Positions 7,459 to 16,674 of a stretch of 64,000 nt of DNA are shown here, in pieces (position 1 is the stretch's first letter; each line of letters starts with the position of its first letter). The position numbers were made by a program, and so were the translations under genes. A model generated the notes under the pieces. It did no database searches, had not been told where the DNA came from, and saw only the letters and a list, made by a program, of their open reading frames with translations. Origin of the DNA: Bacillota bacterium (GTDB lineage Bacteria; Bacillota; Clostridia; Clostridiales; Clostridiaceae); contig JAUZPI010000013.1 of the NCBI GenBank assembly GCA_030706015.1, forward strand, positions 6,370 through 70,369. Direction: 5' to 3'.

Positions 7459-8955
7459 TTATCTGCCATATACAGTTGTAAGCTCTATTAACTTTTCGGA
7501 AATTTCCTCTGTAATCATTTCCTTTTTAAATCTCCATCTCCAGTTACCAGCGCTTGTACCAGGTGTATTCATTCTTGCTTCACTTCCAAGACACATTAAA
7601 TCTTGCAGAGGTATTACTGCCATAACTGCTGTAGAAGCGTAAGCAATTCTTATAATGTCCCATACGATTTCTGGACCATCATTAGTAGTATTAACATATT
7701 TCTTTACATAATCTTTTACTTCTTCAGAGTAGTCTTGGTAAGCAGCCCACATAGTATCATTATCGTGAGTTCCTGTATATACCACAGAATTAGCACTATG
7801 GTGATGAGGTAAGAATGTATTTTCTGCTCCATCATCGCCAAATCCGTACATTAATATATTCATTCCTGGGAAATCAAATTTATCTCTTAGTTCTAAAACT
7901 CCTGGAGTTATAAATCCTAAATCCTCAGCTATTATTGGAAGCTTTCCAAGTGCCTTCTCTACAGCTTCAAAAAGACTATCCGCTGGTCCTTCAACCCATT
8001 TTCCGCCTGTAGCAGTCTTGTCCCCATAAGGAATTCTCCAATATTCATGGAAGCCTCTAAAATGATCTATTCTTATGATATCAACTTTATCAAGCATACT
8101 ACTAAGAACGCTAATCCACCATGCGTAGCCTGTCTCTTTCATCTTCTTCCAATCATATAGTGGATTTCCCCAAAGCTGTCCATCTGCACTAAAGGCATCT
8201 GGAGGCACCCCTGCAACCCCTTTCGGATTACCTGCGTCATCTAACTCAAATAGTTCACGATTAGACCAAACTTCACTGCCATCGTAAGCAACAAACATAG
8301 GAATATCGCCTACAATTTTTACTCCCTTTGAGTTAGCATATTCCTTTAATTCTGACCATTGCATATCAAATATAAACTGTACAAATTTATAGAATCCAGC
8401 TTCTACAGCAAGCTTTTCTGACCAAGCTTCAATAGCCTTAACTTCTCTGTTTGCAATATCCTTTTCCCAAGTATACCAAGATGCTCCTCCATGGTAATCC
8501 TTTAATGCCATAAATAATGCATAATCATTTAGCCAAGCAGAATTCTTAGCAACAAAATCATTATATTTTTCTTGTATTTTTTCATCGTTGTTTGAGATGA
8601 ACTTTGAATAAGCCTTTTTAAGTAAATCGTATTTATAGACTATTACCTCACCATATTCTACAGCAATAGGATCAAACGCTGGTATATCCTTTAAATCCTC
8701 TTCACTTAATAAATCTATTTCATAAAGTTTGTCTGGGCTTATTAATATAGGGTTTCCTGCATATGCTGAAAAGCATTGATAAGGTGAATCTCCAAAACCT
8801 GTATGTCCAAGAGGCAGTACCTGCCATAGCTTTTGCTTAGCACCTTCAAGAAAATCTATAAATTCATATGCTTCCTTACCCATATCTCCTATACCATATC
8901 TACCTGGCAATGATGTTGGGTGTAATAATACACCACTGGATCTTTCAACTATCAT
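7459..8955 (-). CDS. malQ: 4-alpha-glucanotransferase (amylomaltase)
   Basis: 498 residues, full length for GH77. It starts with the family's RSSGVLLHPTSLPGRYGIGD. Catalytic regions are present: IIRIDHFRGFHEYWRIP (Asp nucleophile), IAEDLGFITPGV (acid/base Glu) and VYTGTHDNDT (transition-state Asp). The enzyme transfers alpha-1,4 glucan segments between maltodextrins in the cytoplasm. Start preceded by GGGAGTG. A LacI-family style operator (8992-9003) and an extended -10 promoter lie just upstream, so maltose/maltodextrin-responsive control is likely; the regulator is not in the window. glgB at 32.6 kb belongs to the same area of metabolism. Confidence 0.96.
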   Translation of the reverse strand: MIVERSSGVLLHPTSLPGRYGIGDMGKEAYEFIDFLEGAKQKLWQVLPLGHTGFGDSPYQCFSAYAGNPILISPDKLYEIDLLSEEDLKDIPAFDPIAVEYGEVIVYKYDLLKKAYSKFISNNDEKIQEKYNDFVAKNSAWLNDYALFMALKDYHGGASWYTWEKDIANREVKAIEAWSEKLAVEAGFYKFVQFIFDMQWSELKEYANSKGVKIVGDIPMFVAYDGSEVWSNRELFELDDAGNPKGVAGVPPDAFSADGQLWGNPLYDWKKMKETGYAWWISVLSSMLDKVDIIRIDHFRGFHEYWRIPYGDKTATGGKWVEGPADSLFEAVEKALGKLPIIAEDLGFITPGVLELRDKFDFPGMNILMYGFGDDGAENTFLPHHHSANSVVYTGTHDNDTMWAAYQDYSEEVKDYVKKYVNTTNDGPEIVWDIIRIAYASTAVMAVIPLQDLMCLGSEARMNTPGTSAGNWRWRFKKEMITEEISEKLIELTTVYGR

Positions 8956-8991
8956 AAATATTATTCACTCCCATCTATTGTCGATCGTTTT

Positions 8992-9003
8992 GCAATCGTT
9001 TGC
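8992..9003. promoter_or_regulatory. Probable LacI-family operator in the malQ leader
   Basis: GCAATCGTTTGC is a near-palindrome centred on CG (10 of 12 positions symmetric), the typical MalR/CcpA-like half-site arrangement. It sits about 40 nt upstream of the malQ start and downstream of the promoter, where it would block transcription. Confidence 0.5.
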
Positions 9004-9038
9004 CTAACCCTAGGCTGGCTAAAATCACTCTTAAATAC

Positions 9039-9044
9039 ATTATA
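9039..9044 (-). promoter_or_regulatory. Extended -10 promoter of malQ
   Basis: On the minus strand TGTTATAATG gives TATAAT with an extended TGN element. No good -35 is visible. The operator at 8992-9003 lies downstream of it. Confidence 0.5.
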
Positions 9045-9428
9045 ACATCTTTCGTCATTTTATTGCATATGTTTACACATAAAAATAATAAGAAATTTTA
9101 ATTTTCAGTATTTAATAATAAAATTTCCCCATTAATATGTTACATTTTACAATAAAGTAACGTTGCATGTAAAATTGAGTATTTTAGTCTTAAGAAGTAA
9201 CAATATAATAGTCAATGAACCCACTTTAACATAATGGAAAAGCCTTTAATTATAGCCATACTTTCATTTATAAGGGATTAACATACCTTTAAATATACTG
9301 ATAAGCTTTTATTAAATCATACTTGTATTTATACTAATATATGGGTAACATTTATGTTATAGTAACCTCTCCCACTAATGATGATATTAACAATACAAGT
9401 TTAGTATTTCCAAAGGAGGCAAAGTATT
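9045..9428. other. Intergenic region between divergent malQ and the DUF6544-like gene
   Basis: AT-rich, no gene seen. A TATAGT box near 9355 inside the partly inverted sequence GGTAACATTTATGTTATAGTAAC may drive the plus-strand gene. Confidence 0.4.
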
Positions 9429-10265
9429 ATGCTTTGGATTTTAGGGATTATTATTTTACTATTTTTAGGTATATTGATATGGTTTAATATATCTTATTCT
9501 CCAATTAAATCTGAGTTTACAAAATTAATAAATTATCATCGAGCAAAAACAAAAATACAAAATGAAAGCTTTACTACAGAAGATATTGCAAAATCACCCT
9601 CGCCTGTTCAAAAGTATTTTCATTATTGCGGATATATTGGCAAACCTAAAATGTTTAATATGAAAGCGTACTTAAAAGATGTGGATTTTGTACAAGCCTC
9701 TAAAAAGCTTAAGGTAGAATATACACTGTACAGTTTTGCGGCTAGCCCCATAAGATTTGCATTAATTGATACTAGCATGCTTGGTATCCCCTTTCAGGGC
9801 TTAGATTCTTATCAAAATGGCATAGGCTCTATGAAAGGACAAATAGCAAAACTTATAACTTTATTTAATGAAAAAAGTGAAGCTATGAATAAGGCATGTC
9901 TTGTAACTTACCTATCAGAATGTTTAATAATGCCAAATTGTGCCCTGCAAGATTTCATTAACTGGGAGAAAATTGATGAAACCCATGTAAAAGCTACTAT
10001 AACCTATTATGGAATCTCAGCCAGCGGAATCTTTAAATTTGATAATCAGGGCCGCATGCTAAGCTTCACTACTGAAGATAGGGAATATAACGATGGTAAT
10101 GGAGATATTAAAAAAGTAAAATGGTCAGCAATTTGTGATGATTATAGGGATATAAACGGAATATTGTATCCCTCAACCTTAAAGGCTATCTGGCATTTAG
10201 AAGCTGGCGATCTTGTATATTTTGATGGCAAGGATATGGTCGTGCAATATAATGTAACGAATTAA
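9429..10265 (+). CDS. Membrane-anchored DUF6544-like protein of unknown function
   Basis: 278 residues. One N-terminal membrane segment (MLWILGIIILLFLGILIWF) is followed by a soluble domain. The stretch SPSPVQKYFHYCGYIGKP resembles the P-x-x-V-x-R/K-Y-x-x-x-x-G motif of DUF6544/DUF6920 proteins, and later parts (ASGIFKFDNQGRMLSFTTED, PSTLKAIWHLEAGDLVYF) fit the same beta-rich family. No catalytic motif is recognised. Translation starts at ATG after AAAGGAGG. It is monocistronic; its terminator begins within the stop codon. The family assignment is from memory of the motif. Confidence 0.6.
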   Translation: MLWILGIIILLFLGILIWFNISYSPIKSEFTKLINYHRAKTKIQNESFTTEDIAKSPSPVQKYFHYCGYIGKPKMFNMKAYLKDVDFVQASKKLKVEYTLYSFAASPIRFALIDTSMLGIPFQGLDSYQNGIGSMKGQIAKLITLFNEKSEAMNKACLVTYLSECLIMPNCALQDFINWEKIDETHVKATITYYGISASGIFKFDNQGRMLSFTTEDREYNDGNGDIKKVKWSAICDDYRDINGILYPSTLKAIWHLEAGDLVYFDGKDMVVQYNVTN

Positions 10266-10293
10266 GGGAAGCATTCTGATATGCTTCCCTTAA
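10262..10293 (+). terminator. Terminator of the DUF6544-like gene
   Basis: TTAAGGGAAGCAT and ATGCTTCCCTTAA pair perfectly (13 bp) around a 6-nt loop; the stem includes the stop codon. Confidence 0.85.
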
Positions 10294-10440
10294 TCATTGT
10301 ACATTGACAGCATTTTTATTAAATAGAGACTTATTTTTTGATGAATATTCTGAATATCCAAGCTCATTAAATTATTTCTTTTTCATAAATTAAAGGTAGT
10401 ACTTGCCCAAATCTTTCTTAACATTGGCTTGATTCAATTT

Positions 10441-11289
10441 TTAATTTAAATTAAAGATTAAACATATAAGTAAGCCTATATCACCAACAGAAATTAATTG
10501 AGCACAGAAGAAAGTTACAAGGTTATCTCTATATCTCAGCCTTTCAATAAAGTATGAGAAAAGCGTTATAAATAAACCTACCAAGCCCATAATTAAACCT
10601 ACAAGTCCTTTATTGTCTGCAGAAAACCAAATACCATAGTCTATTCCGAATTTTATAAAATAATATGTAAAAACAAGAAATGAAATTATATTTACTGGTA
10701 TGAATAATTTGAATCTCACATATTGTGAAATAACCGCTATAAAGATTATTCCACCAATTACGGTCAAGAACACTAATATATCCTTAAAAGGAAAACCTAC
10801 AGCCTTTCTATACCCATTGCTTTCATCAATTTGTTCGCAATAAATCGCCCTCTTTGTATGGGTAAGATAGCCTATTTTATAATCTTTATATTTACTGACA
10901 CCAGAAGAAAAGAAAAATTCAACCTCATATCCTCCACAGATATAAACATATTCCGTTGGATCTTTACTCACTGTTCTAATATCTTGAACTTCTCCTGTTA
11001 CATAATTTAGTTTTCCTGTTATCAATTGAGGAACATCAAGAATGTATGGTTTAATCAGGTAAACTGTAATGCTCATAACAATTATAAACCAGACAATTTT
11101 CCACGGCTTTATCTGCCTTCTTGCCCTTTTTCTAGTGGAAGTGAGCTCCAAATAACTGTAGCTAGGCCACTCATTGGAAGTATATTTGTTATTGCTAAAA
11201 AGTTTTTCTGGAAAAAGTGCAAATGCCAAGCCTAATATTAAATATAATATGACTTCAACTATAAAAAAGCACGTTTGAAATATTCTCAT
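10441..11289 (-). CDS. Multi-pass membrane protein of unknown function
   Basis: 282 residues, not recognised. Hydrophobic segments: FFIVEVILYLILGLAFALF, WKIVWFIIVMSITVYLI, ILVFLTVIGGIIFIAVIS, PVNIISFLVFTYYF, LVGLIMGLVGLFITLFSYF and a C-terminal one (LISVGDIGLLICLIF). A soluble loop of ~70 residues lies between TM2 and TM3 (YVTGEVQDIRTVSKDP, EYVYICGGYEVEFFFSSG) and looks beta-rich. No transporter or enzyme signature. The minus-strand gene is single; the next gene to its left is convergent. Confidence 0.7.
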   Translation of the reverse strand: MRIFQTCFFIVEVILYLILGLAFALFPEKLFSNNKYTSNEWPSYSYLELTSTRKRARRQIKPWKIVWFIIVMSITVYLIKPYILDVPQLITGKLNYVTGEVQDIRTVSKDPTEYVYICGGYEVEFFFSSGVSKYKDYKIGYLTHTKRAIYCEQIDESNGYRKAVGFPFKDILVFLTVIGGIIFIAVISQYVRFKLFIPVNIISFLVFTYYFIKFGIDYGIWFSADNKGLVGLIMGLVGLFITLFSYFIERLRYRDNLVTFFCAQLISVGDIGLLICLIFNLN

Positions 11290-11616
11290 TCTTTTACCGC
11301 CTTAAATGTATATTTATCCTTTAATTAATCAAATTATATTTGCATCATATTACAATCAAGATGCAAGCCTACTATACAGCAGAACAGTTAACTTGTACAT
11401 TAATGATTTTGCACAAGAAGGCTGAAACTGGAATTACTTACTACATTAGCATATTTCTTGGACATAGTCAAAATAACAAGGCTCTATGGCACGTTGACTG
11501 CGTATAGGTAATGTAAGATGAATAACGGTTTGGCAAGCAAACACTAGTATAAAGTCCATATTACTCCACATCATAATTATATAAATCTAACAGGAAGACA
11601 GGAAGGTGATTGTACT
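11290..11616. other. Intergenic region
   Basis: No gene seen. Holds dispersed stem-loop B copy 2 at 11482-11508. Confidence 0.4.
11482..11508. repeat. Dispersed stem-loop repeat B, copy 2
   Basis: CTATG/TATAG arms flank GCACGTTGACTGCG. The loop and following GGTAAT match copy 1 at 1961; the loop matches copy 3 at 51914. Confidence 0.45.
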
Positions 11617-11841
11617 ATGAATAGAGTAATAACACTTGATGAATTAATAGATACCCTTGAAACCAATGGTGAAGTTAGTATCACAAATGGAATAAAAGAA
11701 TTGTTTATTCAGGTTGTGGATGACAAAGATGGATATTCCTATGTAAGCAGTACAAATGAGGAATTTGGCAGCAGCAGAGAGGCTGTAGAATGGGCAATTG
11801 AAAAAATGAATGGTATTAAGAATATAGTAACCTTTGAGTAA
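11617..11841 (+). CDS. Small acidic hypothetical protein
   Basis: 74 residues, starting at ATG after GGAAGGTGAT. No membrane segment or signal peptide. The end SSREAVEWAIEKMNG looks helical, and the first half (EVSITNGIKELFIQVVDDKD) looks like beta strands. Not recognised. It is followed directly by a bidirectional terminator and stands alone between a minus-strand membrane protein and the aminotransferase/MocR unit. The good ribosome site and terminator support a real gene. Confidence 0.65.
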   Translation: MNRVITLDELIDTLETNGEVSITNGIKELFIQVVDDKDGYSYVSSTNEEFGSSREAVEWAIEKMNGIKNIVTFE

Positions 11842-11873
11842 GCAAAAATAATCACTGCCATTCTTTAATAGCA

Positions 11874-11930
11874 CAAAAGGGCGTTATATCAAAATATAGA
11901 TTAGTTTCTACTCCGATATAAGCCCTTTTG
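11874..11930. terminator. Bidirectional terminator between convergent genes
   Basis: AAAAGGGC-TTATATC pairs with GATATAA-GCCCTTTT around a 24-nt loop; A/T runs on both sides. It serves the small plus-strand gene and the minus-strand aminotransferase. Confidence 0.8.
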
Positions 11931-11962
11931 AAATATTCATTATTTAATTACTTCTTACATCT

Positions 11963-13144
11963 CTACATCATGCTCTTTATAGCAGTTCCTAATCTTTTTA
12001 TACCTTCGATTATTTTTTCATCAGGCATATTGGAGTAGTTTAATCTAAAAGTATTTGTGCAGCCTCCATTTGGGAAGAATGGATGTCCAGGTACAAAAGC
12101 TACGTTATTTTCTAAGCACTTGCTGAATAGTTCCTTTGAATCTATATGTGAAGGAAGTTCAACCCAGATAAATAGTCCACCTTCTGGAGAAGTGTATTTC
12201 AAGCCTTCAGGGAATTCTTCTTTTATACACTTTAACATTAATCCCCTTCTGTGAAGGTACACAGCTTTAATTTCCTTTACATGCTCTTCTAAGTCATGCA
12301 GCTCTATATGCTTTGCTGTTATCATTTGAGCAAATACATTGGTATGTAAGTCTGCACTTTGTTTAAAGGCAACAAACTTCTCAGTAAACTCTGCATTAGC
12401 ACACATCCAGCCTAGTCTTAAGCCTGGACAGAATATCTTTGAGAAAGTACTTAAGTAAATTACTCTTCCTTCCTTATCAAAAGCCTTTACTGGAGGTAAA
12501 TCTTGTCCTGCAAATCTAACTGCTCCATATGGATTGTCCTCAACTATAAGCACATCGTATTGATTTGCCAGCTCTATTAATCTCTTTCTTCTTTCCAAAC
12601 TCATTGTTCTTCCTGTAGGGTTTTGAAAATCAGGTATAGTGTATATGAATTTAGCCTTTGGATTGTTTATAAGAGTCTTTTCAAGTTCCTCCATAATCAT
12701 TCCATCATCATCCATAGCTACTTCTGCAAACTTAGCGTCATATACCTTAAAAGCATTGATAGCTGCAAGGTATGTTGGACTTTCACAGATTATAGTGTCC
12801 CCTTCATCTATAAAAAGTTTTCCTACTAAATCTAAGCCCTGCTGAGAACCAGCTGTAACTAATATATTTTCTAAGGAAGCTTCTATATCTAAAGCCTTCA
12901 TTCTATCTATTATAATATTTCTTAATGGATTGAAGCCTTCTGTAGTAGCATATTGAAGTGCTGACTGACCCATTTCCTTTAACACGATTTCACAAGCTTC
13001 TTTTAAAGTCTCTACTGGAAAAAGCTCTGGAGCTGGAAGTCCTCCTGCAAAAGATATTATTTCTGGTCTTTCTGTAACCTTTAATATTTCACGAGTTTCT
13101 GATGCCTTAACATTATTAGTTCTTTTAGAAAATTTACTATTCAT
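11963..13144 (-). CDS. PLP-dependent aminotransferase, 2-aminoadipate/aromatic type (class I)
   Basis: 393 residues, fold type I aminotransferase without a DNA-binding domain. Motifs: ISFAGGLPAPELFP near the N-terminus, YTIPDFQNPTGRTMS, VEDNPYGAVRF, the PLP-lysine region YLSTFSKIFCPGLRLGW and the C-terminal FRLNYSNMP with the substrate-binding Arg. This is the LysN/AraT-like branch, using 2-oxoglutarate with amino acids such as 2-aminoadipate or aromatics; exact substrate unknown. It starts 21 nt after the MocR regulator stop, so the two form an operon, and the MocR protein probably controls it. Convergent with the small gene at 11617. Confidence 0.9.
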   Translation of the reverse strand: MNSKFSKRTNNVKASETREILKVTERPEIISFAGGLPAPELFPVETLKEACEIVLKEMGQSALQYATTEGFNPLRNIIIDRMKALDIEASLENILVTAGSQQGLDLVGKLFIDEGDTIICESPTYLAAINAFKVYDAKFAEVAMDDDGMIMEELEKTLINNPKAKFIYTIPDFQNPTGRTMSLERRKRLIELANQYDVLIVEDNPYGAVRFAGQDLPPVKAFDKEGRVIYLSTFSKIFCPGLRLGWMCANAEFTEKFVAFKQSADLHTNVFAQMITAKHIELHDLEEHVKEIKAVYLHRRGLMLKCIKEEFPEGLKYTSPEGGLFIWVELPSHIDSKELFSKCLENNVAFVPGHPFFPNGGCTNTFRLNYSNMPDEKIIEGIKRLGTAIKSMM

Positions 13145-13165
13145 TTATTAGCCCCCTACTTATTT

Positions 13166-14686
13166 CTATATTAGTGGAGTTTTATTGAACTCCAAATTAT
13201 CTTCTGAATCCTCAGACTCCTCTTTAGCTTCCCTAATGGCTTCCATTAAGAGTTTTATTCCTAATTTTATATTTTCACAATTCTCATAAGTAAAATTTAA
13301 TCTAAAATAAGTTTCTCCTTCACCTGCATGAGGGAAAAACACATTACCTGGTGTATAGATAACCCCTTTAACAGCTGCCTTTGACATTAATCTTGATTGA
13401 CTTATACCTTTAGGCATGGTGCACCAGATATAATAACCCCCTTCTGGGATTGTATAATTTACCCCTTGTACCTTATACTCTTCAAGCGCTGCTACCATAG
13501 CATCTCTTTTTTTGGTATACTCACTGCATACCAATTTAATATGCTCTCTATAATAATTTTTTCTGAGATAGTTATCCAATATGTGCTGACCAAGGGTATT
13601 TGTATGAAGATCTGTCATCTGTTTTAATATTGAAAACTTCTTAATTACCTGCTCTGGCGCCACTGCCCAGCCTATTCGCATTCCTGAGAACAAAGTTTTT
13701 GAAAAAGTACTGATATATATAACATAACCATGCTTATCCAAGGCCTTCAGGGTAGGTAAATCTGTACCTTCGTATCTAAGTTCTCCATAGGGGTCATCCT
13801 CCACAATAGGAACTTGATATTTATGAGCTAGTGCTAAAAGTTCATTTCTTCTTTTACCGCTCATAGTAATGCCTGTAGGACATTGAAAATTTGGCATGGT
13901 ATATATAAACTTTGGCTTATATTTTTGCAGCAGTATATCCAGCACATCCGTCCTTATACCATTGTTGTCCATTGGCACTCCTATAACCTTGGCTCCAGCC
14001 ACCCTAAATGATTCAAGAGCACCTATATAGGTAGGTTCTTCTACAATGACCACATCACCTGGTTTTATAAACGTCCTTGCCGCAAAATCAATCCCCTGCA
14101 TAGAACCTGATAAAATAACTATTTCTTTAGATGATGTCTGCACTCTCCTGGTTTCCATTAAACTAACTAAGCTTTCTCTTAATGGATAGTAGCCATCCAC
14201 AGAACTAATTGAAAGTATTTCTTCTGGAGAAATTCTCCAAAGTTCATCTTCAATTTCTTTTATTTTTTCTAAAGGATATAGCTCAGGTGCTGCTATTCCG
14301 GCAGCAAAAGATATAAGATTCCTGTGGCCATGAATATTCATAATGTCACTAATGGTATGCTCATTGGCTGATGCTATGCTTTCATCAAAAAACTGATACC
14401 AAGACAAGGGTAAAACCTTTACTTCACTTTCTAAAGCTTTATCTTCAAACTCAGCTGAAACTCTAGTGCCCATACCAATATGTGACTCTACTAGTCCCAG
14501 TGCCTTTAGTTCCTCATAAGCCTTAACCACAGTACTCCTGCTGACACCAATTTCTACAGCCAGCCTTCTCTCAGGAGGAAGCACAAAACCAACAGGCAAT
14601 ATCCCATCATGGATAAGTTCCTTTATTTGATTTTTTATTTGAATATAAATTGGTATGGAAATTTTCTTATCTATAGAAATGCGCAT
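13166..14686 (-). CDS. MocR-family (GntR HTH plus aminotransferase fold) transcriptional regulator
   Basis: 506 residues from the ATG after GAGAGGGATAGG; an upstream in-frame start would add 16 residues without a ribosome site. Residues ~1-75 are a GntR winged helix (LPPERRLAVEIGVSRSTVVK, YEELKALGLVES). After a linker comes an aminotransferase-like domain (YTMPNFQCPTGITMS, VEDDPYGELRY, YISTFSKTLFSGMRIGW with the PLP lysine, YFRLNFTYEN). Such proteins use PLP or an external aldimine as effector. It precedes an aminotransferase gene and a perfect GTGTATACAC palindrome lies 27 nt before the start, probably its own operator. Confidence 0.93.
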   Translation of the reverse strand: MRISIDKKISIPIYIQIKNQIKELIHDGILPVGFVLPPERRLAVEIGVSRSTVVKAYEELKALGLVESHIGMGTRVSAEFEDKALESEVKVLPLSWYQFFDESIASANEHTISDIMNIHGHRNLISFAAGIAAPELYPLEKIKEIEDELWRISPEEILSISSVDGYYPLRESLVSLMETRRVQTSSKEIVILSGSMQGIDFAARTFIKPGDVVIVEEPTYIGALESFRVAGAKVIGVPMDNNGIRTDVLDILLQKYKPKFIYTMPNFQCPTGITMSGKRRNELLALAHKYQVPIVEDDPYGELRYEGTDLPTLKALDKHGYVIYISTFSKTLFSGMRIGWAVAPEQVIKKFSILKQMTDLHTNTLGQHILDNYLRKNYYREHIKLVCSEYTKKRDAMVAALEEYKVQGVNYTIPEGGYYIWCTMPKGISQSRLMSKAAVKGVIYTPGNVFFPHAGEGETYFRLNFTYENCENIKLGIKLLMEAIREAKEESEDSEDNLEFNKTPLI

Positions 14687-14712
14687 CCTATCCCTCTCTT
14701 TGTTAGTTAGCG

Positions 14713-14722
14713 GTGTATACAC
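14713..14722. promoter_or_regulatory. Palindromic operator candidate upstream of the MocR gene
   Basis: Perfect 10-bp palindrome GTGTATACAC between TATTATATAG-type -10 sequence and the ribosome site; suits a dimeric GntR-type winged helix regulator. Autoregulation is inferred. Confidence 0.45.
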
Positions 14723-14802
14723 TATATAATACAATAAATATATAATACCACCTTATGATATAATTTAAACTACCAATTGGAACATTCCATAGTAGTCCAA
14801 TT

Positions 14803-14837
14803 AAAAAAGCAATTCAGATTACCCAAATTGCTTTTTC
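14803..14837 (-). terminator. Terminator of the radical SAM gene
   Basis: AAAAAAGCAATT and AATTGCTTTTT pair around CAGATTACCCA; on the minus strand it ends in TTTTTT, 17 nt past the stop codon at 14854. Confidence 0.8.
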
Positions 14838-14853
14838 ACCTATCTCATTTAAA

Positions 14854-16290
14854 TCAATATAATCCAGACTCCTGTGTTGATTTTTTTAGAAAAGGCAGTT
14901 CCTTTTTTAAATCAGCCCGAACGCTTTTTTGCCAAAAAAATTCACCTAAAAATAAAATTCTGTCAATACCACGCTTCTTAAAAATTGCAGATAATAATCG
15001 TCTTAAGGAATATATCTTTTTACTTGCATATATTATTTCTTGTTGCAAATCATATGGTGAGATATTTTCTGGATAATGTACAACATTTCCTGTGCACTTA
15101 GACCAATTTGTGTGTATCAACTTATCCTTATGCGTCTCGTAAACAGGTGTACCCGGTATAAAATACATAGATTGAATAAGAACACCGCAAATATTATTTT
15201 CAATTACGAAACTCGCAAGTCTTTCTCCAACACCTATTGTATGATTATCAGCACCTACAATAAATAACCCACGCACTCTTAAACCATGCTTTTGAATGTT
15301 TTTCACTGAACCAACTATATCAATATATCTGCTTTTTTTATTATAAGCATGAAAGGCTTCATCTTCCAAAAATTCTATCCCCATGGCTATTTCAATAAAT
15401 CCAGCTTTTTTTAACATTTCAAGCATTTCATCATCATATCCAACTTCATATCTTGCTTGAATAGTAAATTTGTATTTAATTCCAGCATCTATGATAGACC
15501 TTAACACTGATAGAGCCCATTCCCTATCTGCAAAGAAATTATCATCAGTTATCCAAAGCATTTTTGCTAATCTGCGGTGTTTAGAATCGAAAAAATTAAT
15601 GGTACGTTTAATATCTTCAACAACGCTTTCAGGCCATCGGGTGCGAACTTTTCTGCCAAAAACTCGAACAAGAGCACAATAATCACAACTATGCGGACAC
15701 CCACGTGAAGCATGTACTTGAGGCCAAATTGTATTATACCTAACCATATCATGGAATCTATAAAGCAGGCTATGATTGGGGATAGTATCGATGTTTTCTG
15801 GCGGACACCGCTTTGGTGTAACAACAATTGCCTTGTCCTTCTTATAAGCAACACCAGGTATTGATATATCTTTTTCTGATTCTATAGCTTTGATTATATC
15901 CAATACAGATTCATCACCCTCACCCAGCAGTACATAGTCACAATAATTACAGGCTTCTTCATAATTTAGTGTTGGGTGTAATCCACCTAATATTATAACA
16001 GCCTTTGAATTCTGCCTAATATAATTTGCCAGTTCATATCCCCTGTTAGCAGCGAAAGTAAAGAAACCCATAAAAATTATATCGGCATCTAATACATCCT
16101 CCCATTTAATTTTTGATATGGATTCACTATACATAAGAGTGTCGTCAACATATTGTTTAACTATCGTTGCAAGAGTCAACAAGCCCATTGAAGGGGTACG
16201 TATGTATTTATCATAGACATATAAGTTTTTAATTGATTTTCTGTATGGCAAATTGCCTGGCTCAATAAATCGAACTTTTTTAATCTCCAT
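14854..16290 (-). CDS. B12-binding-domain radical SAM protein
   Basis: 478 residues. N-terminal ~150 residues form a Rossmann-like cobalamin-binding type domain (IIFMGFFTFAANRGYELANY, VIILGGLHPTLNYEEACNYC). The radical SAM core carries the [4Fe-4S] motif RGCPHSCDYC (CX3CX2C), then ITDDNFFADREWAL and IEIAMGIEFLEDE. This architecture (BchE/methylthiotransferase-like) does radical methylation, cyclisation or similar; substrate unknown. No canonical DXHXXG is seen, so true B12 binding is uncertain. It lies directly beyond the last attC of the left cassette array, same strand. It has its own terminator and no attC of its own, so it is probably the chromosomal gene bordering the array, though a last cassette that lost its attC is possible. 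Confidence 0.85.
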   Translation of the reverse strand: MEIKKVRFIEPGNLPYRKSIKNLYVYDKYIRTPSMGLLTLATIVKQYVDDTLMYSESISKIKWEDVLDADIIFMGFFTFAANRGYELANYIRQNSKAVIILGGLHPTLNYEEACNYCDYVLLGEGDESVLDIIKAIESEKDISIPGVAYKKDKAIVVTPKRCPPENIDTIPNHSLLYRFHDMVRYNTIWPQVHASRGCPHSCDYCALVRVFGRKVRTRWPESVVEDIKRTINFFDSKHRRLAKMLWITDDNFFADREWALSVLRSIIDAGIKYKFTIQARYEVGYDDEMLEMLKKAGFIEIAMGIEFLEDEAFHAYNKKSRYIDIVGSVKNIQKHGLRVRGLFIVGADNHTIGVGERLASFVIENNICGVLIQSMYFIPGTPVYETHKDKLIHTNWSKCTGNVVHYPENISPYDLQQEIIYASKKIYSLRRLLSAIFKKRGIDRILFLGEFFWQKSVRADLKKELPFLKKSTQESGLY

Positions 16291-16411
16291 TTTCCCAGCC
16301 TCACAATGTATAATTTTTAATTCACAATACCTTACAATTGTAACTTTTTATTATATAAATCTAATAAAAAATTTTATGCCTAAACATTAACTTTATTAGA
16401 TTTAAAATGTC

Positions 16412-16603
16412 ATATAACGTTTCTTGTTGCCGGCGTTCCTGAATAGGACCCAAAAGGAATCCCCTTGGCGTGGTTGCACCGATGAAGGAATGCGGCTTGG
16501 CACTAGTTCCACATCCTGCCAAAAACGTAGTTACATTTAAATCCAACACTTATCCGCTTCAAAATACTATCTAGCCAAGGCGAACGGCAATATTTTATTA
16601 TAT
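16412..16603 (-). repeat. attC-like site L4 (long type)
   Basis: 192 bp. On the minus strand outer core ATATAAT (expected ...AAC, one substitution), inner arm TTGCCG, ..., inner arm CGGCAA, then AAGAAAC and core GTTATAT. The 3-prime half (GGTCC-ATTCAGGAACG) matches attC R1 at 60621. It contains a chance open frame that I reject. Confidence 0.7.
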
Positions 16604-16674
16604 GACGTCCAACATCCTACTTTAATTGAATATATTTCCACAAACTATAAAAAATAACAAGGTCTTTCACCTTA

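Noticed and set aside
16361..16549. Open frame of 62 codons on the minus strand
   Set aside because: It lies within the long attC-like site L4, has no ribosome site and no recognisable protein; its codons are explained by the repeat.
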